39,816 bases of DNA from an uncultured Alphaproteobacteria bacterium (GCA_902586855.1 CACIIZ010000008.1:1-39816), one strand, 5' to 3'. Positions 27,160 to 36,496 are shown, counted from the stretch's first letter. The notes: generated by a model not told the origin, from the letters alone. Translations and numbers: made by a program.

Positions 27160-28221
27160 TTATTTGATTATTTCTCTCAAATATTTGAGCCTTTCAGGAC
27201 CTGATGGGTGGGTAGAAAACCAGTTACTTTGTTTATCTTCAAAACAGTCATCCTTTTCTGGGCTAGAATCCAAACAAAAATGGTCAGTCAGTTTTTTAAT
27301 TGCCTCAAGAAAGCTCTCTTGGTTGAGGCTAGCACCCTCCAACAATTGTAAGGCAATGATATCTGACTCTTTTTCAAAATCCCTACTTTTCTTCAAACTC
27401 CACATATTTACTCCAACTAGAGCTATCTCCTCTAATACGCCCTCATCTAATCCAAAAATCAGCCATGCCAATGAAGAAAGTCCAACTACCTCCACAATTT
27501 GCTGTAAGGAATGTCTTTCTTGCACATGAGCCACTTCATGAGCAATTACAGATAAAATCAGTGCATCATCTTTTAACAGTTTTACTAAATCATCGGTCAG
27601 TATTATTGGTCCTCCAGGGAGAGCCAAAGCATTTGCTCCAATAATTTCAGAATCCATGAATTTGATTTCTGGCTTAAAAGGAAGATCTGCCTGGTTCAAA
27701 ATATTCTGAGCACCTTGGGTTATTAAATCAATTTTTTGACTAGGTAGCTTTGAGGCCTTAAGTAAAGTTTTGTCAAGGACATCAAAAGTTGCTTTACCAA
27801 TTTGCCTTTCCCAGGAATACGGGAACATATAAACAATGGTTGAACTTACAGAAATGAAAGTATATCGATACCCAATCACAATAGAGATTAATATCGCAAG
27901 CAAAATAGCCGAAGTCTTTAGATTAAACTTGTCTAAAGACATCAACCATCCTTCAGAATTTGGAGTCAATAACTTTATCTGTTCATCGGTTAATTTCTTA
28001 CGAGCTACAAACAAACATCCATTCTCTAAGAAAAGATTTCTACTGTCCTGGACTGACTCAATAGCTACCTGTCTGTAGAGGCATAGGTCTCCCTTAAATA
28101 CTGAAACCATCTTCAGACCCACGGAAATCCTTGCTAGATCAGCCTTAGATGATCCTTCTTCAAAAAATTCTCCCTCAATTAGGCATTCAGATGCTGACTT
28201 CAAAGCCTTCCATTTCTGCAT
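27160..28221 (-). CDS. Membrane-anchored M48 family metallopeptidase
   Basis: This 353-residue protein has an N-terminal ~95-residue domain, a transmembrane helix at ~103-118 (TSAILLAILISIVIGY) and an M48 zinc peptidase domain. The zinc site is HEVAH (228-232) with third ligand Glu285 in FEKESD, and the end STHPSGPERLKYLREI is typical of the family. It should work in the periplasm on unfolded or mis-assembled envelope proteins (inferred from the BepA/LoiP relatives). The ATG lies 35 bp inside the upstream DUF898 gene in another frame, so the two are co-expressed. Confidence 0.88.
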   Translation of the reverse strand: MQKWKALKSASECLIEGEFFEEGSSKADLARISVGLKMVSVFKGDLCLYRQVAIESVQDSRNLFLENGCLFVARKKLTDEQIKLLTPNSEGWLMSLDKFNLKTSAILLAILISIVIGYRYTFISVSSTIVYMFPYSWERQIGKATFDVLDKTLLKASKLPSQKIDLITQGAQNILNQADLPFKPEIKFMDSEIIGANALALPGGPIILTDDLVKLLKDDALILSVIAHEVAHVQERHSLQQIVEVVGLSSLAWLIFGLDEGVLEEIALVGVNMWSLKKSRDFEKESDIIALQLLEGASLNQESFLEAIKKLTDHFCLDSSPEKDDCFEDKQSNWFSTHPSGPERLKYLREIIK

Positions 28222-29278
28222 ATTCTTGTCCTAAAGAAGATAATTTCTTTTTTTCTGAATCCACAAACAGATCTAAATCACCAGTGACTTTTATTTCAGT
28301 TGATCTGCAAAAATATCTATAAAATCGAATCTGAGCCCACGGAGACATCAGTCCTAAAGTGAGAGGAACTATGATTGAATTCGTAATTACAATCCAGATA
28401 TAGACAAATGGGTTCAAAGTCGAATTAAATCTAGCGGAGATTTCTTTTTCCCTGGCCTCATTTAACACCAAAGCTCGAAGTAAAAGGTTCCTAGAGACAA
28501 TTCTATAGATGATATTCGTGATAAAAATGAGAGGAATCAAGGTTACCACAACCACCCCTGCCCACTCAGGAAAAACATAGTAAAAGTGTTCTACCAAATC
28601 TGTTTGAATAGTTGAGTAATCGGCATCGCTTTCACTAACTCCTGTGAACAAGTTTCTAGCATGCCAAAGAAAAAATATTACCACACCGTAAAACAAACAA
28701 AGGCATGGCATTACACCGGACCGGATAGAGGCCATATAAAAACTCTTGACAGAAGTTTTTGAATGAAAACGAGAAGTTCCATAAGAATGGTTATCAGCAT
28801 AATAGGTATAATAATATTTAGTAAAAAGCGGATGCAATAAGCCAACTGAAGCAAAGCTTATAACTGGACCTATAACAAAATATAACAGTGTTTTGCCATA
28901 ACTGCCATGCCAGTTAAATCTAATGTTTCTATAAGAAATCATCCGTGAGGAGAATCTAAGAGAAGAATTTATTATCCAAGGCAACAAAAGTAAGATTATA
29001 AAAAAGCCAATACCATTGAATATAGGCCAAAAATATGAAACTACAGAGAAAGAAATTATTGCAACAAACGCTATCAGGCGACCCTTTAAAATTTGCCAAC
29101 CAGTGGCATGATAGGAGAAAGCATTATCCAATATCCTAGTGTTATTATAAAAATATCTTAGTTTTCTCACTTTTGCCCATGCACTAAAAATTCCGATTGT
29201 AACTACATTTAAAACGATATTGGCAATCCAAATACCAAAATACTCCATAGTCTTTCCATTAAACTGTATTTTCTGCAT
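28187..29278 (-). CDS. YjgN/DUF898 family membrane protein
   Basis: This 363-residue polytopic protein has the family opening (FNGKTMEYFGIWIANIVLNV, then TIGIFSAWAKVRKLRYFYNN), repeated in the second half (NPFVYIWIVITNSIIVPLTL, then GLMSPWAQIRFYRYF). About seven to eight membrane helices are visible. Function is unknown. The pairing with an M48 peptidase recurs in proteobacteria, suggesting that the peptidase acts on or with this protein. It is first in a two-gene unit; upstream 29279-29500 holds no gene. Confidence 0.85.
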   Translation of the reverse strand: MQKIQFNGKTMEYFGIWIANIVLNVVTIGIFSAWAKVRKLRYFYNNTRILDNAFSYHATGWQILKGRLIAFVAIISFSVVSYFWPIFNGIGFFIILLLLPWIINSSLRFSSRMISYRNIRFNWHGSYGKTLLYFVIGPVISFASVGLLHPLFTKYYYTYYADNHSYGTSRFHSKTSVKSFYMASIRSGVMPCLCLFYGVVIFFLWHARNLFTGVSESDADYSTIQTDLVEHFYYVFPEWAGVVVVTLIPLIFITNIIYRIVSRNLLLRALVLNEAREKEISARFNSTLNPFVYIWIVITNSIIVPLTLGLMSPWAQIRFYRYFCRSTEIKVTGDLDLFVDSEKKKLSSLGQEYAEMEGFEVSI

Positions 29279-29500
29279 TAAATTATATCTCCCTTAGCCT
29301 CACTAAAAATATTATGACCAAAAATTTCCTCTCTTCAAGGCTATTTAGAAAAGAATAAACTTCATCTAAAATCGTTATCCTTAGACAGAATGTATATTTC
29401 CCAAAGATTTTTTTAAACCAGCTATAAAATAAAACTACTGACACCCAAACCTAACTTATCCTAGTTCACTCTTTGAACCGAGAACCAAGATATCGCTCAT

Positions 29501-30571
29501 CTATGGCTTCAGAACGATCCTACCAGTAACATTACCTGATTCCAGGTCATCTAGTGCTGCAGAAGCATCCATTAATGGTCTTTCAATGATCGGAATTGGA
29601 AGTTTAATCCCGCTTTTTACAAGATCAATAAGCTCCTTGAATTCTATCAAGGATCCTACATAAGATCCTGAAATCTTGAGCATTCTAAATGCTAGCGGTG
29701 GAAGAGAAATAGTATGAGCTCCACCAAATAATCCAATGTGCACATGATGGCCGCCTTTTCTTAGAGCCAAAAGGCCAAATTTCATTGTTTCCGGCAAACC
29801 TACTAAATCCAAAGTCGCTGCTATTCCTGTCCCACTGGCATGGTGAGCAAATGCCTGCACATTTTCGGAAGATTTGTCATCACCAGGATCAATACAGTGA
29901 TTGGCTCCTAACTCTTTTGCAATATGGCGGTGCTCCTCACTTATATCAGAGACAATTATGCGCGCTTTACTCATAGACTTTAGCAAACAAATAGCTGTCA
30001 GGCCAAGTCCCCCTGCACCAATAATAAGTACACTATCTCGAGCTCCTAAAAATTCAGGCTTTATTTTCCTTAAAGCACTAAATGTTGTAAGGCCTGAACA
30101 AGCCAATGTACATGCAAGGTTCATGTCGATTCCCGAATAATCAAAAAGATATTTTTTATTGGGAACAATTACATAATCAGAGTAGGCCCCGTGAACACGA
30201 GTCCCAATTATCTTCGGAGTATCACAAACTTGTGTAAAACCATTAAGACACGGTTCACATTTTTCACAACTTATCCAGGGATAAATTACAAAACTCTTAC
30301 CGACAAGATACTCGTCACAACTCTGTCCTGTAGCAATCACAGTACCAACCGGTTCATGACCCATTGTAAAAGGTGTAAAAACACCTCGTTCTTCCATGGA
30401 AAATGTGTTTCCTTTTCCCAAGTTGAAAAAGCCAGACCTTATGTGCAAATCACTATGACACACCCCACAGGCTTCAACTCTTACTAATATTTCAGCCCCT
30501 TTTGGGACTGGAGTCTCCAGTTCTCTAAGTTCTAATGGTTCTCCCCAATTGATGATTTGCATTGATCTCAT
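29501..30571 (-). CDS. Zinc-dependent alcohol dehydrogenase (MDR family)
   Basis: This 356-residue medium-chain dehydrogenase oxidises an alcohol with NAD(P). Catalytic zinc ligands are Cys38 (GVCHSD), His72-Glu73 (GHE) and Cys158 (ACSG). The structural zinc has all four Cys (102, 105, 108, 116). The cofactor loop is GAGGLG (185-190). It is the last gene of the seven-gene operon starting at 36393, ten bp after the hydrolase. Its place there suggests a role in oxidising an alcohol made by the pathway. Substrate unknown. Confidence 0.9.
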   Translation of the reverse strand: MRSMQIINWGEPLELRELETPVPKGAEILVRVEACGVCHSDLHIRSGFFNLGKGNTFSMEERGVFTPFTMGHEPVGTVIATGQSCDEYLVGKSFVIYPWISCEKCEPCLNGFTQVCDTPKIIGTRVHGAYSDYVIVPNKKYLFDYSGIDMNLACTLACSGLTTFSALRKIKPEFLGARDSVLIIGAGGLGLTAICLLKSMSKARIIVSDISEEHRHIAKELGANHCIDPGDDKSSENVQAFAHHASGTGIAATLDLVGLPETMKFGLLALRKGGHHVHIGLFGGAHTISLPPLAFRMLKISGSYVGSLIEFKELIDLVKSGIKLPIPIIERPLMDASAALDDLESGNVTGRIVLKP

Positions 30572-30581
30572 CTTGTCTCAA

Positions 30582-31424
30582 CTAAGCTCCCAGAAGGTGT
30601 TTTAAACTATTAATTATTTTACTTTCCGAATTAACCAACTGCTCGAGAATCGAGACATGATTTTCACCGTTTAAGCAACCTATAAGAGCGTCACTCCCAG
30701 GTCTTCTCCAGAAAGCTGCTTGTTCTTCACTTTGCCTTTTAAATTCATAGGGTTCCTTTTCTCCATAAAAGAAATGTCCTGGACAAGGACGAGAAGAGAT
30801 AGACAAATGAGCGGAGTACCTCTTAACCAGATGACTCTCCAAAAAATTAATATCATTAAGAAAGCATTTCTGAATTGGCTTCAAATCGTAGACCCCAGAG
30901 ATTCCAACAAAACCTTTGAATGAACTATCGAGACTAGCAGAGACCTGTGCTCCTAATTGCGCCCCCGCTGAATGACCGCATAAAATAAGTTCCTTCGGGT
31001 TTCCATCAAGTTCACCTATATTCTTTATTACCCATTTAGTGGCTTCACAACAATCCTGCACAATGGTTTCTAGTCCAAACTCGGGTAACAACCGATAATT
31101 AATAATCACCGTAATGGCCCCTATCGCATCTCCCGTAAAGGCTATATGGCTGAAATTTGATTTATCTAACATCCGCCAATAACCCCCGTGGAAAAAGATA
31201 AAAACTGGGAATTCTTTTTTCTGTTCAGACTGGGGTTTAAAGACATCTAAAACATGCCTTGGATGATTCCCATACGAAATATCTAACCAACAGTTGCCCT
31301 TGCCCCGTCTAATTTGGCTTTTTTGGGAAAATTCATCCATCTTACTATCCCACTCGGGAACAATTCCACGAATGAAATATTGAGAATCCAGTTCTTCTCG
31401 GTTTAGTTGCGGAAATTTTTTCAT
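30582..31424 (-). CDS. Alpha/beta hydrolase, kynurenine-formamidase-like
   Basis: This 280-residue esterase/amidase of the HSL/formamidase type has the oxyanion motif HGGYW (79-83), nucleophile Ser152 in GHSAGA and catalytic His256 (GENHVSIL). The usual acidic member appears to be Glu (FYGEKEP, ~222-224) rather than Asp. Relatives include kynurenine formamidase, but no kynurenine gene is nearby, so an ester or formamide of the local pathway is as likely. Its ATG overlaps the stop of the iron alcohol dehydrogenase gene by four bases. Confidence 0.82.
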   Translation of the reverse strand: MKKFPQLNREELDSQYFIRGIVPEWDSKMDEFSQKSQIRRGKGNCWLDISYGNHPRHVLDVFKPQSEQKKEFPVFIFFHGGYWRMLDKSNFSHIAFTGDAIGAITVIINYRLLPEFGLETIVQDCCEATKWVIKNIGELDGNPKELILCGHSAGAQLGAQVSASLDSSFKGFVGISGVYDLKPIQKCFLNDINFLESHLVKRYSAHLSISSRPCPGHFFYGEKEPYEFKRQSEEQAAFWRRPGSDALIGCLNGENHVSILEQLVNSESKIINSLKHLLGA

Positions 31425-32575
31425 TGTCGAAATGCTTCCTCAAATAATTCGATATATGACTCCAAGTTCATCTTTCTTGGATTTGTAACTGAGCACATGT
31501 CACTAATACAGTGCAGGGCAAGATCTGGAATCATTTCAGCTGTCAGGCCCATTTCATTAAGATTATTGGGTAATCCAAATTTTCGATTTAGTCCTTCAAT
31601 AAAACTGGGAATATCTGACTTAGCTTTTAGGCCCATGGCTACTCTTATTTTGGGTAATTTATCCAAAATATATTCTTCGTTGAATCTCAAAACTAAAGGT
31701 AATAGCACCGCATTTAAGGTACCATGATGGAGCTTCAATTGTTCATTCTTTCCACACGCATGACTCATGGCATGAACCGCTCCTAAGCCCTTTGAGAACG
31801 CCATACCCCCCTGAGTGGAGACAACCATCATGTCATGACGAGCTCTTCTGCTTGAACCATTTTCAAATGCCTCTACTAATGCACCTTCACCGATAGCTTT
31901 TGACAAACCAAAAACACCTATTGCTTCAGCCGAGAGATTGTTCACTGGTGAACAGATCGCCTCCAAGCAATGTGAAACTGCATCCATCCCCGTTGAGGCA
32001 GTCAACTGTGGTGACAAACTTAGTGTAAGATCAGGATCAAGAATGGCAATTTTAGGTATCATTTGAGGACTGGCGATGATTCTTTTTTCACCAGACTTCA
32101 AAATTATTACGCTAGCTCGAGCGACCTCAGAGCCAGTTCCAGAAGTGGTTGGAATTGCTATCAATGGTGCAATTGAACCTATCTTTTTCCCTCCATTTCT
32201 GTGAACTGCATATTGCTCCAATTCTTCAGTATGGGTACAGACAAGCGCAACTGCTTTGGCAAGATCAAGCGAAGATCCCCCTCCAAGCCCAATAACTCCA
32301 TCACATTTCTCTTTTTTAAAAATCTTTGCGGCCCTGGAAACATCTATCTCTTGCGGGTTCGCTGGGGTTGTATCAAAAATCGTGGCTGCCACGTTTTCAT
32401 GCAAGTTACTCTGCAATATTTCGCATATGCCCACCTTTACAAGTCCTTGATCTGTGCATATCAGAGGCTTAGAAACACCTAATTTCTTAAGATTTTCGCA
32501 TAGTGTCTTAATAACTCCAGCCCCCAATACCGTGGCGGTATTGTTGGCAATAGTGAGCGAATCAAAAGTCAACAC
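31421..32575 (-). CDS. Iron-containing alcohol dehydrogenase (type III)
   Basis: This 384-residue dehydrogenase has GGGSSLDLAKAVAL (98-111) and TTSGTGSEV (143-151) for the cofactor. The likely metal ligands are Asp198, His202, His268 and His283/284 (GMDAVSHCLE; VHAMSH...LHHG). The family includes FucO, 1,3-propanediol dehydrogenase and maleylacetate reductase; I cannot choose among these. It follows the ferredoxin reductase by six bases and overlaps the hydrolase. A second alcohol dehydrogenase of another superfamily in the same operon suggests two alcohol or aldehyde steps. Confidence 0.9.
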   Translation of the reverse strand: MLTFDSLTIANNTATVLGAGVIKTLCENLKKLGVSKPLICTDQGLVKVGICEILQSNLHENVAATIFDTTPANPQEIDVSRAAKIFKKEKCDGVIGLGGGSSLDLAKAVALVCTHTEELEQYAVHRNGGKKIGSIAPLIAIPTTSGTGSEVARASVIILKSGEKRIIASPQMIPKIAILDPDLTLSLSPQLTASTGMDAVSHCLEAICSPVNNLSAEAIGVFGLSKAIGEGALVEAFENGSSRRARHDMMVVSTQGGMAFSKGLGAVHAMSHACGKNEQLKLHHGTLNAVLLPLVLRFNEEYILDKLPKIRVAMGLKAKSDIPSFIEGLNRKFGLPNNLNEMGLTAEMIPDLALHCISDMCSVTNPRKMNLESYIELFEEAFRQ

Positions 32576-32581
32576 AACCTC

Positions 32582-33631
32582 CTAACCAAATCTATCCAAA
32601 CGAATTTTACTGCTACAAACATTGTACTCCTGAAGAAGTTTTTGCTCACATAAATCAACTACTATGGGGGGGCCAGCTAAAAACCATGTATTCTTGTTTG
32701 AACTAGCATTTTCTATGCGTCTAAAAGCAACTTCATGCACCAAACCAAATTCTACCTTTAAGCTAGGAAAATCTCTTTGCACTTCCTCTAAAAACTCCTG
32801 TTCTGAATAGGCTATAGTAACGGACAATCCTCCTTTTGCTTTAGTTATCAAGGAAGAGAGTCGATCAAGGAAAAAGTTATCTGCTTCAGAACGGAGGCCA
32901 AAAAATACTTCCATCTTGTTGTGTATAAGATGACCAGTGGTAATAGCATCTTCAATCACGGCCATAATACCTGCAATTCCACTACCACCGCAAATGCAGA
33001 AAATATGTTCATCTCCCTCATCTGGCTTAAGTATAGCATTCCCTAACGGACCAAAAAACCGCAAGGGATCGCCTGCATTCCATTTACTAAAAATCCAGTC
33101 TGAAACTTTGCCTCCAGGAACTTTTCTTATAAGAAACTCAGTACAAGCTTTTTCAGTCGATATGTTGCTCATTGAGTAGGCTCTCCAACCCCTGATGCCT
33201 GGAATTTGTAGCATGGCAAATTGTCCGGCTTGATATCTGAAATGACTCTTGCTGGAAAGATTAAAGGTCAGAACATCTTCCGTCAGAAGTTTTTTTTCAA
33301 CTAGAGTTCCCTCAAAATAGTCAGGAACAATTACATGCTCAGGATTAGGGCCAAAAGGTCCAATCATCTGTAATTCGGAATTACTTTTGCACATAGTTTG
33401 ACACATCAGGAGCCGTCCACTTCCATCAGGAACAAACTTTTTTGCCACTGCCGAAGGCCATGAATCAAGAAAATTTCCATCGACTGCCTTGGCCTGGCAA
33501 GTGCCGCAAGTGCCGCTTGCACAAGAATAAGGTAACTTCAACCCTTGTCTTAGGCCTGCAAAAAGTATATTTTCATTTTTCTCAATTTTAATAGTTTTTG
33601 AGAAGCGTTTGCTTTTCAGTATTATCTGCAT
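32582..33631 (-). CDS. 2Fe-2S ferredoxin / FAD / NAD reductase (XylA-like electron donor)
   Basis: This 349-residue electron-transfer protein has a plant-type 2Fe-2S domain first (Cys37, Cys42, Cys45, Cys77), then an FAD domain (RAYS, 150-153) and an NAD domain (CGGSGIAG, 214-221). This order is that of XylA and related oxygenase reductases, which pass electrons from NADH to an oxygenase or a carrier. In this operon the acceptor is probably the Rieske ferredoxin or directly the membrane di-iron enzyme. It lies three bases after the TPR gene. Confidence 0.92.
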   Translation of the reverse strand: MQIILKSKRFSKTIKIEKNENILFAGLRQGLKLPYSCASGTCGTCQAKAVDGNFLDSWPSAVAKKFVPDGSGRLLMCQTMCKSNSELQMIGPFGPNPEHVIVPDYFEGTLVEKKLLTEDVLTFNLSSKSHFRYQAGQFAMLQIPGIRGWRAYSMSNISTEKACTEFLIRKVPGGKVSDWIFSKWNAGDPLRFFGPLGNAILKPDEGDEHIFCICGGSGIAGIMAVIEDAITTGHLIHNKMEVFFGLRSEADNFFLDRLSSLITKAKGGLSVTIAYSEQEFLEEVQRDFPSLKVEFGLVHEVAFRRIENASSNKNTWFLAGPPIVVDLCEQKLLQEYNVCSSKIRLDRFG

Positions 33632-33634
33632 TTT

Positions 33635-35020
33635 TTAGGCCAACATAGCTATACGATTCACCTCGTCACGAGCTTGCTTTGCCATACTCATTTTTCCAGT
33701 ATTCTCCAAAAGTTCTGCATATTTTACCCAGGAACCAAAACTATTTGGGTGTAAAGCTACCCTTTCCGATAATAAAGAAGTCGCTAAATCTAGTTGATTA
33801 GACTTTATGGCCGCATCTATTAGATAAATATTGAAAACATCCCGCTGCGCGTGACTTCCTCCTATGGGTTGGTAACTATATCTTATTGGCAGTAACTGAT
33901 TTACAGCTGAAACATAGTCTTCTTTATAATAGTCCCGTATAGCAGAACAGATTGGAATGGCTAAGGTCTCAACAGTTCTCTTATTATCCTCAACTTTAGT
34001 CTGCTTTAACTTCTCAAGAGAGTTAACTTGTTTGACGATACTACCGTACCTATCTGTTCGCCCCAGAGCCATGGTGTAATGTGGCTCCGTAAAAAAGAGT
34101 ACATGATCTCCTATCTTTTCATCCGAAACAACCCCTAGAGAATTCCACCTATCCCCAACATCAACTCCATATGACTCAAGCCTTGCAAGGAGAGACGCAG
34201 CATTTTGTATATCTAAATAAAAACTCTTGTCATCAGGCCACACTGCTTCATCATAAAGACTTAAAACTTGGTTGAATTCTCCTTTCTCTAGGGCAAATAA
34301 AGCAGTATGCCACCATAGATGATCCTTAAATGGATTGCGATCTTTCCACGCGCTCAGTGGCTGATTAAGCCAGCGAATGCCTGCCTTTAGGTTACTTTGC
34401 ATCTCGTATACATGGGCTACTGCATGAATCGCCCACAAATCTTGTGGGTGACGCTCCACTGCTTCGCGACCCAAACGCTCAGCAGAGCCATAATCTCCGC
34501 ACTCTTCCAAAGCAAATGCATGCATTCCTTGTAATTGCGCAAAACCAAACAAGCTTGAGTTCCAATGAGGTAGCACTCTGGAAATCGTTGCCCGCATGTG
34601 CAGAGCCTCCCCCAACCAAAAGAGTGAAAAATGCTGAAGCTTTATAGCTAATATGTCTAGAGGTTCTGAAAATAGAATCTCATCCCAGCATGAACAAGAT
34701 TCCCTTGTATTTCCTAAAATCCAAAAATCTAGAGCCTTGAGATGCAATCTTTCCCTTTTGGTCAACTGATCTATTCCTCGAGCATGATCAGCACATGTTT
34801 TTGCCCCTGGGACAGTAGATGTTGTCCCCATGGACAGTAATAAAAATCCTTTAAGAATATGAGCCATAGCGAAATCTGGGGCATTTTCACAAAGCTCCTT
34901 CAGAGCTGGATAAGTAGATAACTTATAATCCAGATATGCCTTAATTATTTCTTCGAACGTATCTGCTTGGTCACGAGTAGCACCAGTTAATTCTATTCCC
35001 CTTGGATCACTTATCATCAT
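33635..35020 (-). CDS. TTC38-like tetratricopeptide repeat protein
   Basis: This 461-residue soluble helical-repeat protein has the architecture of the tetratricopeptide repeat protein 38 family. Visible blocks include FAMAHILKGFLLLSMGTT, ERLHLKALDFWILGNTRESC, FAQLQGMHAFALEECGDYGS and HPQDLWAIHAVAHVYEMQSN. No catalytic motif is recognised; family function is obscure. Its start overlaps the Rieske gene's stop (ATGA), so it is made with the redox proteins and could act as a scaffold. This is inference. Confidence 0.82.
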   Translation of the reverse strand: MMISDPRGIELTGATRDQADTFEEIIKAYLDYKLSTYPALKELCENAPDFAMAHILKGFLLLSMGTTSTVPGAKTCADHARGIDQLTKRERLHLKALDFWILGNTRESCSCWDEILFSEPLDILAIKLQHFSLFWLGEALHMRATISRVLPHWNSSLFGFAQLQGMHAFALEECGDYGSAERLGREAVERHPQDLWAIHAVAHVYEMQSNLKAGIRWLNQPLSAWKDRNPFKDHLWWHTALFALEKGEFNQVLSLYDEAVWPDDKSFYLDIQNAASLLARLESYGVDVGDRWNSLGVVSDEKIGDHVLFFTEPHYTMALGRTDRYGSIVKQVNSLEKLKQTKVEDNKRTVETLAIPICSAIRDYYKEDYVSAVNQLLPIRYSYQPIGGSHAQRDVFNIYLIDAAIKSNQLDLATSLLSERVALHPNSFGSWVKYAELLENTGKMSMAKQARDEVNRIAMLA

Positions 35021-35337
35021 GTCTCCCTAAGCCTTACATAAATTTTACCGTCTTCCAACTTCGTTTCAAAAATTTCAATCGGTTTAGAAACAGGAGCACT
35101 TAAAGCCTTCCCAGTCTTGATACAAAATCTTCCTTGATGCAGAGGGCATTCTATAACTTCTCCGACTACAACACCCTCGGACAAATAAGCATCTCCATGG
35201 GTACACTTGTCATGGGTTGCATAAAACTTTCCCTTTGCTCGGTAGATTGCGATATCCCAACCATCAATTTCTGCTGGCATCACATCTTCTTCTTCCACCT
35301 CATCAGCCGAAATTGCAAAAACCCAATCATTCACCAT
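35017..35337 (-). CDS. Rieske-type ferredoxin
   Basis: This 106-residue soluble Rieske ferredoxin binds a 2Fe-2S cluster through Cys45/His47 (CTHG) and Cys64/His67 (CPLHQGRF). It has the fold and length of the ferredoxin parts of ring-hydroxylating dioxygenases. In this operon it probably carries electrons from the reductase to the di-iron membrane enzyme. It lies 72 bp after the desaturase gene and overlaps the TPR gene by four bases. Confidence 0.93.
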   Translation of the reverse strand: MVNDWVFAISADEVEEEDVMPAEIDGWDIAIYRAKGKFYATHDKCTHGDAYLSEGVVVGEVIECPLHQGRFCIKTGKALSAPVSKPIEIFETKLEDGKIYVRLRET

Positions 35338-35409
35338 TTAACTTTCCAATACTAAATGCTTTCAGCAAAAATAAGGTCTATTCTGACTTGTACCTCATTG
35401 CTCTTTATA

Positions 35410-36393
35410 CTAAATTTTCTTGGATAGTGGTTGAATTTTTTTCCTTTTTGGGAATACTCCTGACAAATGTTTAGTCAATACTTCCCACTGAACGGCAATA
35501 TATCCCTTCCCCACCGAGTTCATCTGATTTCCCACTTCTTCGTGTAGTTTCCTAAGTTGATGAAAAGGGACTGATGGCGCTAGATGATGCTCGCAATGAT
35601 ACGACATATTCCAACAGAAAAACCTCGTCACAAGATCCGTCGTAACAGTTCTAGCATATGTATGTAAATCTGGTTCCTCTGGACAGCCAGTATGATCGGC
35701 TACCCTTAACATTCTAGCTACAGGCACTCCAATAACAGTTGGAATAGCCCAATAAATTAGCACAGCCCAGGTCTGGAAATAGATGGAACCTATAATCAAG
35801 GTCGCATAAATTCCTAACATGATTCTAGCCTCCAAATAAATTCTCCACAAATCTTCGTCAGGAACAAATTGCTTATTAAATGGATGCATATAACCTCTAG
35901 CATGCCGGAAAAGCCAACCAAAATTCTTTATCCATAGGTGTATTGCAGAAACATAGTAAATATACTCCATCAACGAACGGGGAGCAGGTAATACAAGCTC
36001 CGGGTCTTTTCCTGGCTCCTGGGCATATGTATGATGCCCCGCATGATCGTATCTAAAATATATTGGTGGCCAAATAGTTACAATACCACAAAACCACAAA
36101 ATGGCTTCATTCACCCATCGAGTTCTGAAAGCCGTCCCATGGCTTGTCTCATGTAACGGAGCAAAAAGATGGCTGAGCATTATTCCGTGTAATAACATTG
36201 CAGGCCATAAAACCCATCCCCAACTGGTCGATAGAAAAACAAGATAGCCTGTTCCTGCTATACAAGCTAAAAGTCCAAAAAAATAACATAAGCCTGGTAA
36301 ATCACGCCGTTTTGTAAATTTCTTCAAAGTTTTCTTGTCAACAATCTCACGTTGTCGACGAAGAAGTTCTGCATTTGCGTCGAGATGTGGCAT
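35410..36393 (-). CDS. Membrane di-iron fatty acid desaturase/hydroxylase family protein
   Basis: This 327-residue integral membrane enzyme has the three histidine boxes of the desaturase/hydroxylase superfamily: HETSH (81-85), HAGHH (117-121) and HCEHH (266-270), plus His234 (ADHTG). Hydrophobic helices lie near 35-75, 98-112 and 192-226. Members use O2 and two electrons to desaturate or hydroxylate lipids, alkanes or smaller molecules. Sequence alone does not tell which. Co-transcription with a Rieske ferredoxin, XylA-like reductase and two alcohol dehydrogenases points to hydroxylation. First gene of the operon; ATG with AGGAG upstream and a good promoter. Confidence 0.9.
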   Translation of the reverse strand: MPHLDANAELLRRQREIVDKKTLKKFTKRRDLPGLCYFFGLLACIAGTGYLVFLSTSWGWVLWPAMLLHGIMLSHLFAPLHETSHGTAFRTRWVNEAILWFCGIVTIWPPIYFRYDHAGHHTYAQEPGKDPELVLPAPRSLMEYIYYVSAIHLWIKNFGWLFRHARGYMHPFNKQFVPDEDLWRIYLEARIMLGIYATLIIGSIYFQTWAVLIYWAIPTVIGVPVARMLRVADHTGCPEEPDLHTYARTVTTDLVTRFFCWNMSYHCEHHLAPSVPFHQLRKLHEEVGNQMNSVGKGYIAVQWEVLTKHLSGVFPKRKKIQPLSKKI

Positions 36394-36449
36394 AACATAC
36401 TCCTCGATTTATATATTCTGAATAGTGAATTTTTTGTTAGTATAATTTT

Positions 36450-36478
36450 ATTAAACCACAATCAACTTCTTCAGTCAA
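36450..36478 (-). promoter_or_regulatory. Promoter of the di-iron enzyme operon
   Basis: On the minus strand TTGACT (36478-36473) and TTTAAT (36455-36450) are 17 bases apart, placing the transcript start near 36443, about 50 bases before the desaturase ATG. Confidence 0.65.
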
Positions 36479-36496
36479 AATAATCAACTTGAAGTG

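Noticed and set aside
30582-31424. Assigning kynurenine formamidase (kynB) to the hydrolase
   Set aside because: Motifs fit a broad esterase/formamidase group and no tryptophan-degradation gene is nearby.
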